64,000 bases of DNA from Bubalus kerabau (GCF_029407905.1 NC_073645.1:49353501-49417500), one strand, 5' to 3'. Shown: positions 44,794 to 56,299, numbered from the stretch's first letter. Numbers and translations are program-made. Notes: generated by a model not told the origin, from the sequence alone.

Positions 44794-47169
44794 CACAATA
44801 TGAGATTACTGTTTGTTCTTAATCATTTCCATAACAATAAGAAACATGTAGGTCAGTGTATTATATTAATACCTTTCACTGTACCTGTTCACTGAAGTAA
44901 TCTTAAATTGGACCAAGCCTCAGGGTTAAAAGATGCCCCAAGGTTGGCCCTTGCGCTATGAGCTGCTTTTAAAAGAATCATTCAGACATTTGGGAAGTCT
45001 TATTAGTTGACTGACTGAATGACAACCCTGAGGATTGTGAAGAGCAGAAGACTGGGTGTGAATGACACCCGTATATGAACGTGGTACCCCTCTTCCTGTG
45101 CTCAGATGGGCCCACCTATAATCCATAGCTGAAGAAGGCAGAAATCAAACCCTTCTTATAATTGATAGAGCCTGACTTTTAGGAATGTCTCCCTTACCTA
45201 AGAGTGGACCTAATCTATCAGAAAATAGGAGTGCTGTAGCTCTGCACTCAAAGCTTACACGCAGGACACCAAGGGTAACACGTTCACTGAGCATTAAAGA
45301 GCAGTGTTGTCCCAATAGTCGAGGCACACAAGTCCGAAAGAGGTCACTCCCTTTGAAACTTGCCCTAGAGCTTACCCAAGAAAGGATTTTTTAGAATCTA
45401 GCTGAAGGCTGGATTTATATGCTTTTGTCCTTTTATCGCCTGACAATCAGAATATGAATCATGTTCTGGGATGATCCACAGGGAATGCTCCGCTGTGAAG
45501 TGCTTCATTTGTGCTTCCTTAAACAAAACCCACTCTGAAGTTCGTCCTCTCGCCTTCGCTGAGGACCCAAAGGGCAGTGTTGTGAGTATATATTAGAATG
45601 AGGGGGCATTCCATCACCGAGCGAATTGCACCTCCCAGGGTCTATTATACCATCCATCACCAAGGCAAGTTGTTGCTCTAATGATATATTAATGCAATAA
45701 TCCGCACAGGACACACCGATGATGTATTACGGGAAAGATGGCCCTACTTATGGAAGTAAGGCTTCGAGAAGAGCCCCGGGTACCCTAGAAGGCGACTGGA
45801 AGGCTTCTATCCCGTCTACAATCAGCCAGCGAGCACCAAACGATGGAAGGCACTTTCCAAGGAGCGGAGAGAAATACTGTTTTTAAATTAAACCTCCTGT
45901 CATCTTTGTAATAAATCTGCAGCTCGATCTGACCTTGGTGTCTTTGGTTAATTCTAATTTGCAGGCACCATCTTGGTCAGGGGCGAGGAATGTGGAATTT
46001 GGCTCTGGGGAGTTTCTGAATCAGAAGACAGCCAAGCTCTCTCCTGCATGTCTCTTTCTTACAGGGGGGTTGTGGTGTGGAATATCTTAAGAGATTTTTC
46101 AATTAGTTTGGAATAATTGAAATCACCTATATAATGATCATCTTATTGAACACATACTTGGCCTTCTCCTATGGTGTTTCATTGCTTCTTCTGCTCTATA
46201 AAAATAGATTTATTTTCCTCCTGGCTTCCCTTCCCTCAAAATGTTTCATGTTATTAAAAACAGAAGATTGCTTGTCAAATGTTTTATCTGCCACGTGTGC
46301 GGGGCCATCGATCATCTCTTCCCGCCCCCTGTGCGCATGTGCACTTCATTAGCTAAACTCCACTCATCATGGGTGTGGAGAACATGCCGCTAACTGGATT
46401 AGCAGATGTATAGAAACTAATTAAAGCACAGCATTTACATCACAACAAATGCACTCGGTAAAGGAATAATAGAAGGATCACAGCCCATAAGTGAAAAAGT
46501 CCACCCTACAAACTGTTCTCTATGGACATAATTGGTCTTGTGGCAGAGATGAGTTCTTTAGGTAGCATTTGCAATGGTGGAGGTGTTCATTGGGCATTGA
46601 ATTAGGTACGAAATTGTCACAAAGGAAGCACATCAGGGGAGGTCGGGGGGTAGAGGAGAGCAATGCGGCAGTCCGGTAGATCTCAAAATGCTCCCACGGG
46701 TGGGGCTGGTCTCCCTGTCTCTCTCCAAGCCTCAGTCTCTGCCTCCAAGTGCACATGGAACAACCTCCCTTGACCGCACTTGAGCCCAGAGGATCCTGAA
46801 GCTGTGGGCTGGGTTCTCAGGAAAACAAGCCAGAATGTCTGATGTTCAGAATTGTGCTTTAGGTTGGTGACCACAAAGGATGCTCTACACGAGCCTACTT
46901 AGGTAAGTGTGGATCTATCCTTCCATGCTTCCGTTTGTCTGCTAGTTGAACAGAACGATGGTATCAGGCTACTGGATCACCAGTAGAACATACTCCTTCC
47001 TATCCAGCCTCCTTTTCCTTGGCTGCCTCAGCTTCCATTTCTTCTCTTCTCAGTTCCCAACTGAACTCACTGCAGCATGGGGCATGGCTGGTCCCACGCC
47101 ACATTCCTTGTTATATTCAGTGTCTGAAAAGGCAGAGATTGTAAAAGAAGGGAATCGATACATGAAGGT
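44794..47169. other. Repeat-poor unassigned sequence
   Basis: About 2.4 kb without a recognised gene or young repeat. 45880-46480 is free of repeats and has motifs such as 'ggttaattctaatttgc' and 'aaactaattaaagc', as conserved noncoding DNA may, but nothing proves it. Open frames here have no family features. Confidence 0.35.
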
Positions 47170-47293
47170 CCACTGCTGTCAAAATGTTGCACTCAATATG
47201 TCAGCAAAGTTGGAAAACTCAGCAGTGGCCACAAGACTGATAAGGGTAGTATTCATTCCAAACCCAAACAAGGACAATGCCAAAAAATGTTCA

Positions 47294-47523
47294 GTTCAGT
47301 TCAGTTCAGTCACTCAGTTGTGTCTGACTCTGCAACCCCATGGACTGTAGCACGCCAGGCTTTCCTGTCCATCACCAACTCCTGGAGTTTACTCAAACTC
47401 ATGTCCATTGAGTCGGTGATGCCATCCAACCATCTCATCCTCTGTCGTCCCCTTCTCCTCCCATCTTCAATCTTTCCCAGCATGAGGGTCTTTTCCATTG
47501 AGTCAGTTCTTTGCATCAGGTGG
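47294..47523 (-). mobile_element. BovB 3' end inserted into a BovB
   Basis: Antisense with (ttcag)n tail. 14-bp TSD ccaaaRaatgttca at 47280-47293 and 47524-47537, which is BovB coding sequence. The right junction falls in a ccaaag that both elements share. Confidence 0.9.
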
Positions 47524-47867
47524 CCAAAGAATGTTCAAACTACCAAAAAATTGTGCTCATTCACATGCTAGCAAGGTAATGCCCCAAATCCTTGAAGCTA
47601 GGCTTCAGAAGTTTGTGAACCAAGAACTTCCAGATGTACAATCTGGATTTAGAAAAGGCAGAGGAGCCAGAGATCATGTTGCCATCAATGGATCATAGAC
47701 AAAGCAATGGAATTCCAGAAAAACATTTACTTCTGCTTTATTGACTACATGAAAGCCTTTGGCTGTGTGTTTCACAACAAATTGTAGAAAATTCTTAAAG
47801 AGATGGGAATACCAGATCACCTTACCTGGCTCCTGAGAAACCTGTATGCAGGTCAAGAAGCAATGAC

Positions 47868-48050
47868 TGGCTGTTCGCAACCCCAAGAACTGTAGCCCGC
47901 CAGGGTCTTCTGTCCATGGAATTTTCCAGGCAAGAATACTGGAGTGAGGTGCCATTTCCTCCTCCAGGGAATCTTCCCAACTCAGTGATTGAACTCAGGC
48001 TCTACTGCATTGCAGGCAGATTCTTTACCATCTGAGCCATCAGGGAAGTC
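47868..48050 (-). mobile_element. Bov-tA SINE, tail-truncated
   Basis: Antisense body (gttcgcaaccccaagaactg) to antisense head (gagccatcagggaagtcc). It separates sense and antisense BovB parts; its 3' tail is missing. Confidence 0.88.
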
Positions 48051-48262
48051 CATATGCAAGCCCATATATTGGATCATTGTTTTGTCTATGATCCCACGAA
48101 TGTTAGCAATATGATCTCTGACTCCTCTGCCTTTTCTAAACCCAGTTTGTACACTTGGCAGTTCCTGGTGCATATACTTCTGAAGCCTTGAAGGATCTGG
48201 GGCATTACCTTGCTAGTGTGTGAAATCAGTGTAATTTTGTAGTAGTTTGAACATTCTTTGGC
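48051..48262 (-). mobile_element. Inverted BovB reverse transcriptase segment
   Basis: Reverse complement of the same BovB region that is present in sense at 47524-47700 ('gatctctgactcctctgcc', 'ggcattaccttgctagtgtg', 'tttgaacattctttggc'). It is joined directly to sense 3' BovB at 48263, as expected of a twin-primed second element. Confidence 0.85.
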
Positions 48263-49288
48263 ATCATGTGAAATGCTGGGCTAGATGAATCACAAGCTGG
48301 AATCAAGATTGCCAGGAGAAATATCAACAACCTCAGATATGCAGATGATACCACTCTAATGGCAGAAAGAGAAGAGGAACTAAAGAGCATCTTTATGAGG
48401 GTGAAGAGGAGAGTGAAAAAGCTGGCTTGGAACTCAACATTCAACAACTAAGATCATGGTATCCAGTCCCATCACTTCATGGTAAATAGAAGGGGAAAAA
48501 GTGGAAACTGTGACGGATTTTATTTTCTTGGGCTCCAAAATCACTGTGGACAGTGACTGCAGCCATGAAATTAAAAGATGCTTGCTCCTTGGAGGGAAAC
48601 TTATGACAAACCTAGACAGCATATTAAAAGCAGAGACCTCACTTTGCCAACAAAGGTCCATATAGTTAAAGCTATGGTTTTTCCAGTAGTCATGTATGGA
48701 TGTGAGAGCTGAATGATTAAGAAGGCTGAGAACCAAAAAACTGATGCCTTTGAATTGTGGTGCTGGAAAAGACTCTTGACAGTCCTTTGGACAGCAAGGA
48801 GATCAAACCAAAATTTTCAAATCATAAAGGAAATCAACCCTGAATATTCATTGGAAGGACTGATGTTGAAGATGATGTTCCAATAGTTTAGCCACCTGAT
48901 GTGAAGAGCTGACTCATTGGAAAAGCCACTGATGCTGGGAAAGATTAAGGGCAGGAGCAGAAGGGGGCAACAGAGGATGAGAAGGTTGGATGGCATCACC
49001 AACTCAATGGACATGAGTTTGAGCAAACTCCAGGAGAGAGTGAAAGACAGGGAAGACTGGCATGCTCAGTCCATAGGGTCACAAAGAGTTCATGGGGACA
49101 CAACATAGGAACTAAACAACAGCAACCACTGCATCCATGGATTTAGGACCACCCGGGCAGCCACCCCTAGAACACTGGGTGAGCCCAAGCTTTTCTGCCA
49201 GCATGGTAGTGGTATTGATGGCAACGGTGATGGTGATCATGGAAAATATAACAACAAAGGATGTGAACCACAGTATAACTCTAATAAA

Positions 49289-49397
49289 GGAAATCAAGTT
49301 ATGACTTCAGAGAATAGTTCATCTTAAAGAAGCAATAGTTACCCCAGGAAGTCAATGATGGCTCACAGCACAGACCACAGATAGATTGTAAAATGTA
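49289..49397 (+). repeat. Second local duplication, copy A
   Basis: Nearly identical to 50058-50180: 'aaagaagcaatag', 'taccccaggaagtca', 'gatggctca', 'agattgtaaaatgta'. Not a repeat family that I know. Confidence 0.8.
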
Positions 49398-50057
49398 GGA
49401 AATGATCTACTTGTGCAGTGCTGGTCTGTGACATCATAAATTGGTACAGTCCTTTTCAAGAGCTATTTAGCAACACATCTTAAGAGGCATAAAAATGTGC
49501 ATGGACTTTCTGAGAATCTCACCTAAGGGACCTATTTAAAGGCAAACACTGTGCTCTCTTCCCTCTGCCCATGTTCCCTATGATGCTTTTTCTGCTTTTG
49601 TCCACAGAGGCAGCTTCAGCTTCACCCCAAAGCTGCCAGGTCTGGAATAGACATATCTACCTTTGCCCTCAGGGCCAGTTCCAAACTGATGACTGACTGG
49701 GAAGTTTCCATATGGATGGATTTTTTCACAAGAGCAATTTTTTTCCAAAATGAGTCCCTGACAGCCCTTCCTCCTTGCTCTGACCAGGCTGCAACCTCAG
49801 CACCCGGTACCTTTGAATCCGTCCGAAACAAGACCTCCTGCCCCACAGCCCTGCCTCTGCCAGGCTCTCCTCCTCCTGCCTGGACCCCGGGAGAGTCCCG
49901 GAGCTTCCTGCCTCCCATCCTAGCCACCGCAGTCAGCTCCCCACTTGATGTTTTCCTGACACACAAAGTGCATGCTTCCCTTTTCTACTCCAAACTATCA
50001 CTCTCACTTCTCTCTTCATCTGATCTCTATACAAAAAAAAAAAAAGAAAAGAAAGAA
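49398..50057. other. Unassigned sequence between the duplicates
   Basis: About 49430-49520 is a possible ancient L1 scrap ('aaattggtacagtccttttc'). 49560-49990 is more GC-rich, with overlapping open frames on both strands that match nothing known. A poly(A)/GAAA tract lies at 50032-50057. Confidence 0.35.
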
Positions 50058-50180
50058 AATCAAGGAAATGAAGTCATGAATTCAGAGACTACTTTACTAC
50101 TTTACCTTAAAGAAGCAATAGCTACCCCAGGAAGTCAGTGATGGCTCAAAGCACAGACCACAAATAGATTGTAAAATGTA
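50058..50180 (+). repeat. Second local duplication, copy B
   Basis: Partner of 49289-49397, same orientation, about 770 bp downstream. It has about a dozen extra bases (actactttactac region) and starts right after an A-rich GAAA tract. Confidence 0.8.
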
Positions 50181-50435
50181 ATAGTAAACAGTAAATAGAA
50201 TATCCAAATTGCTTGATGTGGCCCCTAATGGCCTTTTTCAACCACTTTCCCCACAACATCCCTCTTGTGTTACTTTATTAGGGCTGCTGTAACAAAGACC
50301 ACAACTTGGGAGTTTAAACAACAGAAATTAACAGAGCTTAAACCAACAACACCTTCTCAAGCCATCTTTATTTTAAAATTCTGTTGAACCAAATCTACAC
50401 AATGGGGAAAGGATACCATCCTCAACATACGATGC
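50181..50435. other. Possible old repeat scrap
   Basis: 'attagggctgctgtaacaaagaccac' and 'gtttaaacaacagaaatt' resemble a common old mammalian interspersed repeat that I cannot name. Confidence 0.35.
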
Positions 50436-50449
50436 TGAAAAAACCAGAT

Positions 50450-50655
50450 TGTTGTTGTTTGGTTGCTAAGTCATGTCTGACTCTTTTGTGACCCCATGGA
50501 CTGTCTGTGGGATTTTTTAGGCAAGAATACTGGAGTGGGTTGCCATTTCCTTCTCCAGGGGATCTTCGCTGACCCAGGGAATCCAACCCGCATCTCCTCC
50601 TGAGTCTTCTGTATCGCAAGCAGATTCTTTACCACTGAGCCACTAGGGAAGCCAT
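50450..50655 (-). mobile_element. Bov-tA SINE
   Basis: Antisense, with a (ttg)n tail. 14-bp TSD tgaaaaaaccRgat at 50436-50449 and 50656-50669 (one mismatch). A short deletion removed 'gtagccc..ccaggctcc' from the body. Confidence 0.95.
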
Positions 50656-50669
50656 TGAAAAAACCGGAT

Positions 50670-51579
50670 ATCCACGTGCAAAAGAATGATGTTTGAGCTC
50701 ACTTTTAAGTATCTTTTAGCATCACATATAATTAATAATAATCCTTTATAAAGGTCTGTCTCTGTCTTTCTAATCAGCGAATGGTTACTTCCTTCCTTGA
50801 GAAATCATTTGACTGGCTTTGTATTGTAGGTTGAATCATATCGTCTGCCACATGGGCCACAAACACCTCAAAAAGGGGACCTAGCTACGAATACAGTCAC
50901 TCAGAACAGAATAACTGAGTACCTCCTCATGCCCAGCGTCATTCTTGGTAGTGGATGGTGATGGGTGGTGTGTGATATGAAAGTGGCCTTTCAACATCTA
51001 TACCCATTTCTTTCTAGTGTGGGAAGAAACTGGAAAGGCTTCACCGCAGAAGCTGGAAAGGTGAGAACTCACATTTTATAGACTCTCTGGCAGTTGGGAA
51101 CCCAGATGCAAATCATGGCCCAGAAATTCGATGTACTCATGAGTCAAAGGAAGGAGAAGGTGAGTGGAGGCCATTGTTGATTCTGCTTCTTGGCTAATCG
51201 TGTAGTGAGACCAGGCGTGGAGACATGGATCTTACGAGGCGGGGCAGTGGCAGCCTTCTTGGCTTCTTGAGGTGTTGTTTTCTTTTAAAGAGTGGCCCCT
51301 GTGACTGTCTCTAATTCTTCATTTGTTAGCCTTTAGCCTTTACAACACAGTTGTGTAACCACTCCTTCCCTGTACTAAATCTCTATCTGCTTGAAATATC
51401 TTGCTTTTGGTCTCTTGTATGGAACGTTGACAATTACAAACGGTGAACAAAGCCTGGTTTCAGGGTCTCAGAGTTTGTAGTCAGGCATAAAAGGTTAAAA
51501 CATGGAAAATATCTACCTAAGCATACACCAATAGGAGTGTTTTAGGAATGATGGTATATTAACACTACTGAAACAACTT
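50670..51579. other. Unassigned sequence
   Basis: No gene recognised. About 51290-51450 ('actccttccctgtactaaatc ... ttgcttttggtctc') may be part of an old LTR-like repeat. Confidence 0.3.
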
Positions 51580-51586
51580 ATGAGGT

Positions 51587-51801
51587 CATCTGTTGTTGTT
51601 TAGTTCCTAAGTTGTGTCCTATTCTTTTGCAAGCCCATGGACTGTAGCCCTCCAGGCTCCTCTGTCCAGGGGATTTCCCAGGCAAGAATACTGGAGTGGG
51701 TTGCCATTTCCTTCTCTACAGAATTTTCCCAGACAAGGGATTGAACCCACATCTCCTGCTTGGCAGGTGGAATCTTTACCACTGAGCCACCTGGGAAGCC
51801 C
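51587..51801 (-). mobile_element. Bov-tA SINE
   Basis: Antisense with a gttgttgttt tail. 7-bp TSD atgaggt at 51580-51586 and 51802-51808. Confidence 0.94.
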
Positions 51802-51808
51802 ATGAGGT

Positions 51809-53374
51809 AGTTTAATAACACTAAAATTTATAAAAGTGAAGAAGAAGCACAAAATGTATTTTGAAAATGATTCACTAAATCAAAACATAAAATATTTATC
51901 ATGATTAGATATCTATACTAAGTTCAATACATGGATAAATACTATTAGTAAACAGAAAAATAAAATAATTGGTTTGAATTGTGTAAATATAAGTGAAATT
52001 TTTATCCTCTGGAAGTTTCATTTAAAGATGATGGAAATTAGTTTGGTAAAAAATATAAGAAATACAGGGATTTTGTGGCAGGCTCCATAAGAAAGTCATA
52101 AAGATGATTAAATGAACTGGACAATAAGGCAGAGGAGCCAGGCTGCAATTTAATTTTAGAGTTATATTAATGAAATGTTTGATATACTATTATACCTTTC
52201 ATATATAAAACTGCTTCTCGACAATCAGCATATGCACCTATTGAATTGCTTTTCCAATTTATTCATGAGTAAATATATGTTCCATGCACTAATCCAGCAA
52301 GTGCATAGTACTGGGTAAAGCAAATTTCTTCCTTGCCTTCATAGTTGCACTAACCAGCTTATGCTCTAATAGCAGTGGACAGTCCAATATATTCCCACCC
52401 AGACTTTATACAAAGAAAGCGGATCCCAGGGGCACTAAGGGACTTCCTAAAGGCATCCAATTCATTAGTGGCACATGTGGAATTAAATCTCAGGGTTCTC
52501 ATCACATTCTCAACCCTTATAGGAAAAATAAATAAAGGTTTAACCCATTACAGGGAGCTCTTAGATTATAAATAAAGAAACTTCCCATTGGCAAAGGCTA
52601 TTGAACTCATTTCAAGTCACGCAGGGTGGAATTACTAGAAAATAAAATGGCTCACAAGGAAAAATACACGAAGGGAAAGAAAAAATTTAAGAGAAGAAGC
52701 AAGAATGAAAAAAATTGAGTATCATGCATTGATAACAGCTACATGTATTAATTTAGCATTATTGTTTTGTTTCTTTTTATCTGGAGGGTAGGGAAATAAT
52801 TGCAAATTTGTACAACATGCAAACTTATTTTATCATTTAAAAATCCCTATGGCATTTCCTTATTTGGGAGTCCAAGGGAAAGGACAGAATATTTCTTCTC
52901 TCCTTGGAAGTAGATTAACATACTACATGTTTCCTTGACATAATGCAGAATCATTTTAATGCAAAATTGTAAGGACCCCAGAGTTACAAGAAACATCTGG
53001 TCAACCAAACAATAGCTTCTATGACTGGGTGTCAAATCCAGCCCCTAAAAGCAGCATGAATGAATGGAAACCTCTCTGGGCTGAGCAATGCTAAAGGATA
53101 GGGAAGTTTCCTTAGAGGCCTGTGCTGTAGCTGGGACTGGAAAAAGGAACAGCTGAACAAAGTTCTTTGTGCCAAGAGGCTGTATTCATCTCTCAAGCCT
53201 CGACTCACAGCCGCCCATGAACCAAGAAGGCAAAGATCTCCATGCCTGTAAAGGTCCTTGGTCCATAGGCTGGCAGGCCCCTAGGAGACAGGGCTTCTGG
53301 ACTGCAAGGTCTCTTTATCCTCTAAACCAGAAGTCTCAAACTGTAGGTCACTAGCTAAACTTAACCTACTGGTA
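51809..53374. other. Unassigned sequence
   Basis: About 1.6 kb, mostly AT-rich. No gene recognised. About 52260-52400 may be an old LINE/MIR-age repeat ('ccatgcactaatccagcaagtgc'). Confidence 0.35.
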
Positions 53375-53785
53375 TTTTGTTTTGTTTTGTTTTGATATTT
53401 AGTTACTTGGCTACACTGGGTCTTGGGCTTTCCAGGTAGTGTTAGTGGTAGAGAACCCACCTGCCAATGAAGGAGACATAAGAGACCCTGGTTCAATCCC
53501 TGACTCAGGAAGATCCCCTGGAGGACGGCTTGGCAATTCACTCCAGTATTCTTGTCTGGAGAATCCCGTGGACAGAGAAGCCTGGTGGACTAGAGTGCGT
53601 GGGGTCACAAAGAGTCAGACACGACCGAAGTGACGCAGCAGAGCTCAGCACTGGGGTCTCAGTTATGGCATGCGGGATCTTTCATTGCAGCATGTGGGAT
53701 CTAGTTCCCTGACCAGGGATCAAGACTGAGTCCCCTGCATTGGGAGCATGGAATCTAAGCCACTGGACCACCAGGGAAGTCCCAT
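53375..53785 (-). mobile_element. CHR-type SINE, split by a Bov-tA
   Basis: Antisense CHR: (ttttg)n tail and 'ttggctacactgggtct' on the left, 'cagcatgtgggatctagttccctgaccaggg' through 'ggaccaccagggaagtcc' on the right, interrupted by the SINE at 53424-53648. Confidence 0.9.
53424..53648 (+). mobile_element. Bov-tA SINE inside a CHR SINE
   Basis: Complete Bov-tA. TSD cactgggtct / cactggggtct at 53414-53423 and 53649-53659, itself CHR sequence, so Bov-tA inserted later. Confidence 0.92.
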
Positions 53786-54310
53786 GCAGATGTGCTTTGT
53801 TCAGCTTAACCAAAGTTCACAATCAGATTGATTATTGACATTTTAAAATTGAGAATTCCACGCAAACATTTCATTTCCTGGCTTCTTGTGGAAAGGAGAA
53901 AGAAGTGGTACCCTGGTTCTCTCTCCTTCAAGAGACAATGCCAGCCGGAGCTGGCTAGGAGCTGTCCTCTTTAAATAGGAAACCCCACCATTCCCTGTCG
54001 CCCTCCCAACACTGAAGTTAATACTGGCCTTATAGCCATTCCGTTACTTTATGTGCCAGATTCCACTAAGCCTTGGAGTTTGCAACCTCTCTATTCCTCT
54101 GTCTCCAGAATTTCTTGCTGCACCTAGTCCCCACATCTTGTGAAAAGGTCCAGTTTTTATACTCAGTGTTGAACAAAGTATATGATCAAAAGGGCAAACT
54201 TGCTTCATAACCTTGAAGTTCTTCCCCATACAGAGTCTCAGTTTTCTCATCCATGAAATGGAGTAGATGTTCCAGATACTTACTTTCCAAAGAAGGAATG
54301 AGAATGTTTG
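53786..54310. other. Unassigned sequence
   Basis: No gene recognised. About 54230-54290 ('tctcagttttctcatccatgaaatgg') is probably a sense MIR scrap. Confidence 0.4.
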
Positions 54311-54497
54311 GCTTCAGTCGTGTCCAACTCTTTGCAATCCTAGGGAGCCCACCAGGCTGTCCATGGGATTCTCCAGGCAAGAATACTGGAGTGGGTTGGC
54401 ATGGCCTCCTCCAGGGGATCTTCCCCACCCAGGGTTTGAACCCGTGTCCCTTGTGTCTCTTGCATTGGCGGCAGGGTCTTCACCACTAGCACCATCA
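54311..54497 (-). mobile_element. Bov-tA SINE, truncated
   Basis: Antisense body and head (cattggcggcagggtcttcaccac); it has a small internal deletion and lacks both extreme ends. No TSD. Confidence 0.87.
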
Positions 54498-54791
54498 CTT
54501 TCTGAAGCCCTTCCTGATTCCAGCATTCTATGGACTTACCCACTTCACAGTTCCCCCATTCCTACCCATCCTCTCTGCTAAAATTCAAGAGCATTAACAC
54601 TGGATTTCCTCCCCTTTCTCCTGTGTTCAGCATTAGTTGAAATCTTTTAATTACTTTAAAGGAGGCCCAAATTGTCAGGGACAGCACACAGCTCCTGTAG
54701 ACAACCAGGAACACGTCTTGAACAAGGAAGCTTCTTGAACCCCCTCACCATCCACCAGACAGGAGGCTGCCATAGGCACAAAAAGTTCCCC
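54498..54791. other. Unassigned sequence left of the twin-primed BovB
   Basis: Short non-repeat flank; ends at the BovB TSD at 54792. Confidence 0.4.
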
Positions 54792-54799
54792 AACCTACC

Positions 54800-56018
54800 C
54801 AGTACTGCATCTCAGACTCTTTTGTTGACTATGATGGCTACTCCATTTCTTCTAAGGGATTCCTGCCCACAGTAGTAGATATAATGGTCATCTAAGTTAA
54901 ATTCACCCAATCCAGTCCATTTTAGTTTGCTGATTCCTAGAATGTCGACGTTTACTCTTGCCATCTCCTATTTGACCACTTCCAATTTGCCTTGATTCAT
55001 GGACCTAACATTCCAGGTTTCTATGCAATATTGCTCTTTCCAGCATTGGACCTTGCTTCTATCACCAGTCACATCCACAACTGGGTGTTGTTTTTGCTTT
55101 GGCTCCATCCCTTCATTCCTTCTGGAGTTATTTCTCCACTGATCTCTAGTAGCCTATTGGGTACCTACCAACCTGGGGAGTTCATCTTTCAGTGTCCTAT
55201 CTTTTTGCCTTTTCATACTGTTCATGGGGTTCTCAAGACAAGAATACTGAAGTGGTTTGCCATTCCCTTCTCCAGTGGACCACATTCTGTCAGACAAATT
55301 AACTTGTCAACAAAGGTCCGTCTAGTCAAGGCTATGGCTTTTCCAGTAGTCATGTATGGATGTGAGAGTTGGACTGTAAGGAAAGCTGAGCGCCGAAGAA
55401 CTGATACTTTTTTTTTTTTTACTTTACAATATTCTATTGGTTTTGCCATACATCAACATGCATCCGCCATGGGTGTACACGTGTTCCCCATCCTGAACCC
55501 CCCTCCCACCTCCCTCCCCATACCATCCCTCTGGGTCATCCCAGTGCACCATCCCCAAGCTTCCTGTATCCTGCATCGAACCTGGACTGGCGATTCATTT
55601 CTTATGTGATATTATACATGTTTTAATGCCATTCTCTCAAATCATCCCCCTCCCTAAACTGTGGTGTTGGAGAAGACTCTTGAGAGTCCCTTAGACTGCA
55701 AGGAGATCCAACCAGTCTACCCCAAAGGAGACCAGTCCTGGGTGTTCAGTGGAAGGACTGATGCTGAAGCTGAAACTCCAATACTTTGGCCACCTGATAC
55801 AAAGAGCTGACTCATTTGAAAAGACCCTGATGCTGGGAAAGATTGAGGGCAGGAGAAGAAGGGGGTGACAGAGGATGAGACGGTTGGATGGCATCACCAA
55901 CACAATGGACATGAGTTTGGGTAAACTCTGGGAGTTGGTGATGGATAGGGAAGCCTGGGGTGCTGCAATCCACGGGGTCGCAAAGAGTCGGACATGAGTG
56001 AGCAACTGAAGTGAACTG
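54800..56018 (+). mobile_element. BovB LINE with inverted 5' part (twin priming)
   Basis: 54800-about 55302 is antisense BovB from the endonuclease-side region ('ttgttgactatgatggctactcc', 'tctaagggattcctgcccacag', 'gaatgtcgacgtttactcttgcc'). About 55303-56018 is sense BovB 3' region ('gtcaacaaaggtccgtctagtcaagg' to '…gagcaactgaagtgaactg'). The same 8-bp TSD aacctacc bounds both (54792-54799; 56019-56026), so this was one insertion event. Within the inverted piece the most 5' sequence lies at the junction, as twin priming predicts. An L1 3' end is inserted at 55408-55655. No frame is functional. Confidence 0.92.
55408..55655 (-). mobile_element. L1 3'-end fragment inside BovB
   Basis: Antisense bovine-type L1 3' untranslated region starting with poly(T): 'attggttttgccatacatc', 'gaacccccctcccacctccctcccc', 'ctgggtcatcccagtgcacc'. 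This matches the 3' end of the L1 at 23470-23720. BovB resumes at 55656 without visible TSD. Confidence 0.92.
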
Positions 56019-56299
56019 AACCTACCAAGAAGCTCTCCTGCAGGACCAATGGGTCTTATGAAGAGGCCAGGGATCTGATGGGCCTGAAAATTGAGCTTTC
56101 GTTTCTTTCTTGAAATTCATTTTCTGTGCTCAGGTCAGAGGCAGCTTGACCTGGAGTAATGGAGTCTGAAAGCCCTTTCATATGAATTCCAATAACGTCC
56201 ATCCTTCACTAAGACAGTCAGTCCACCCAGAGCTCTGACATGGAGCCCAGGGCCCTGGCTCTCATTCAAGGCACTGGGGGAAGGCAAAAAGAAGATGTC

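Larger units (their letters stand above)
47177..49125 (+). mobile_element. Rearranged BovB composite
   Basis: Sense BovB at 47177-47293, 47524-47868 and 48263-49125, with an antisense BovB 3' end (47294-47523), an antisense Bov-tA (about 47868-48050) and an antisense BovB segment (48051-48262) between them. A possible 7-bp TSD ccactgc flanks the whole (47170-47176; 49126-49132). Many stops; the reverse transcriptase box YADD is still readable at about 48338. No part is functional. Confidence 0.85.

Noticed and set aside
49622..50141. Overlapping open frames of 114 and 150 codons
   Set aside because: No family features; the plus-strand frame runs through a poly(A)/GAAA tract and into the local duplication.
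54992..55609. 205-codon open frame
   Set aside because: It crosses an inverted BovB part, a sense BovB part and an antisense L1 3' end; an artefact of joined repeats.
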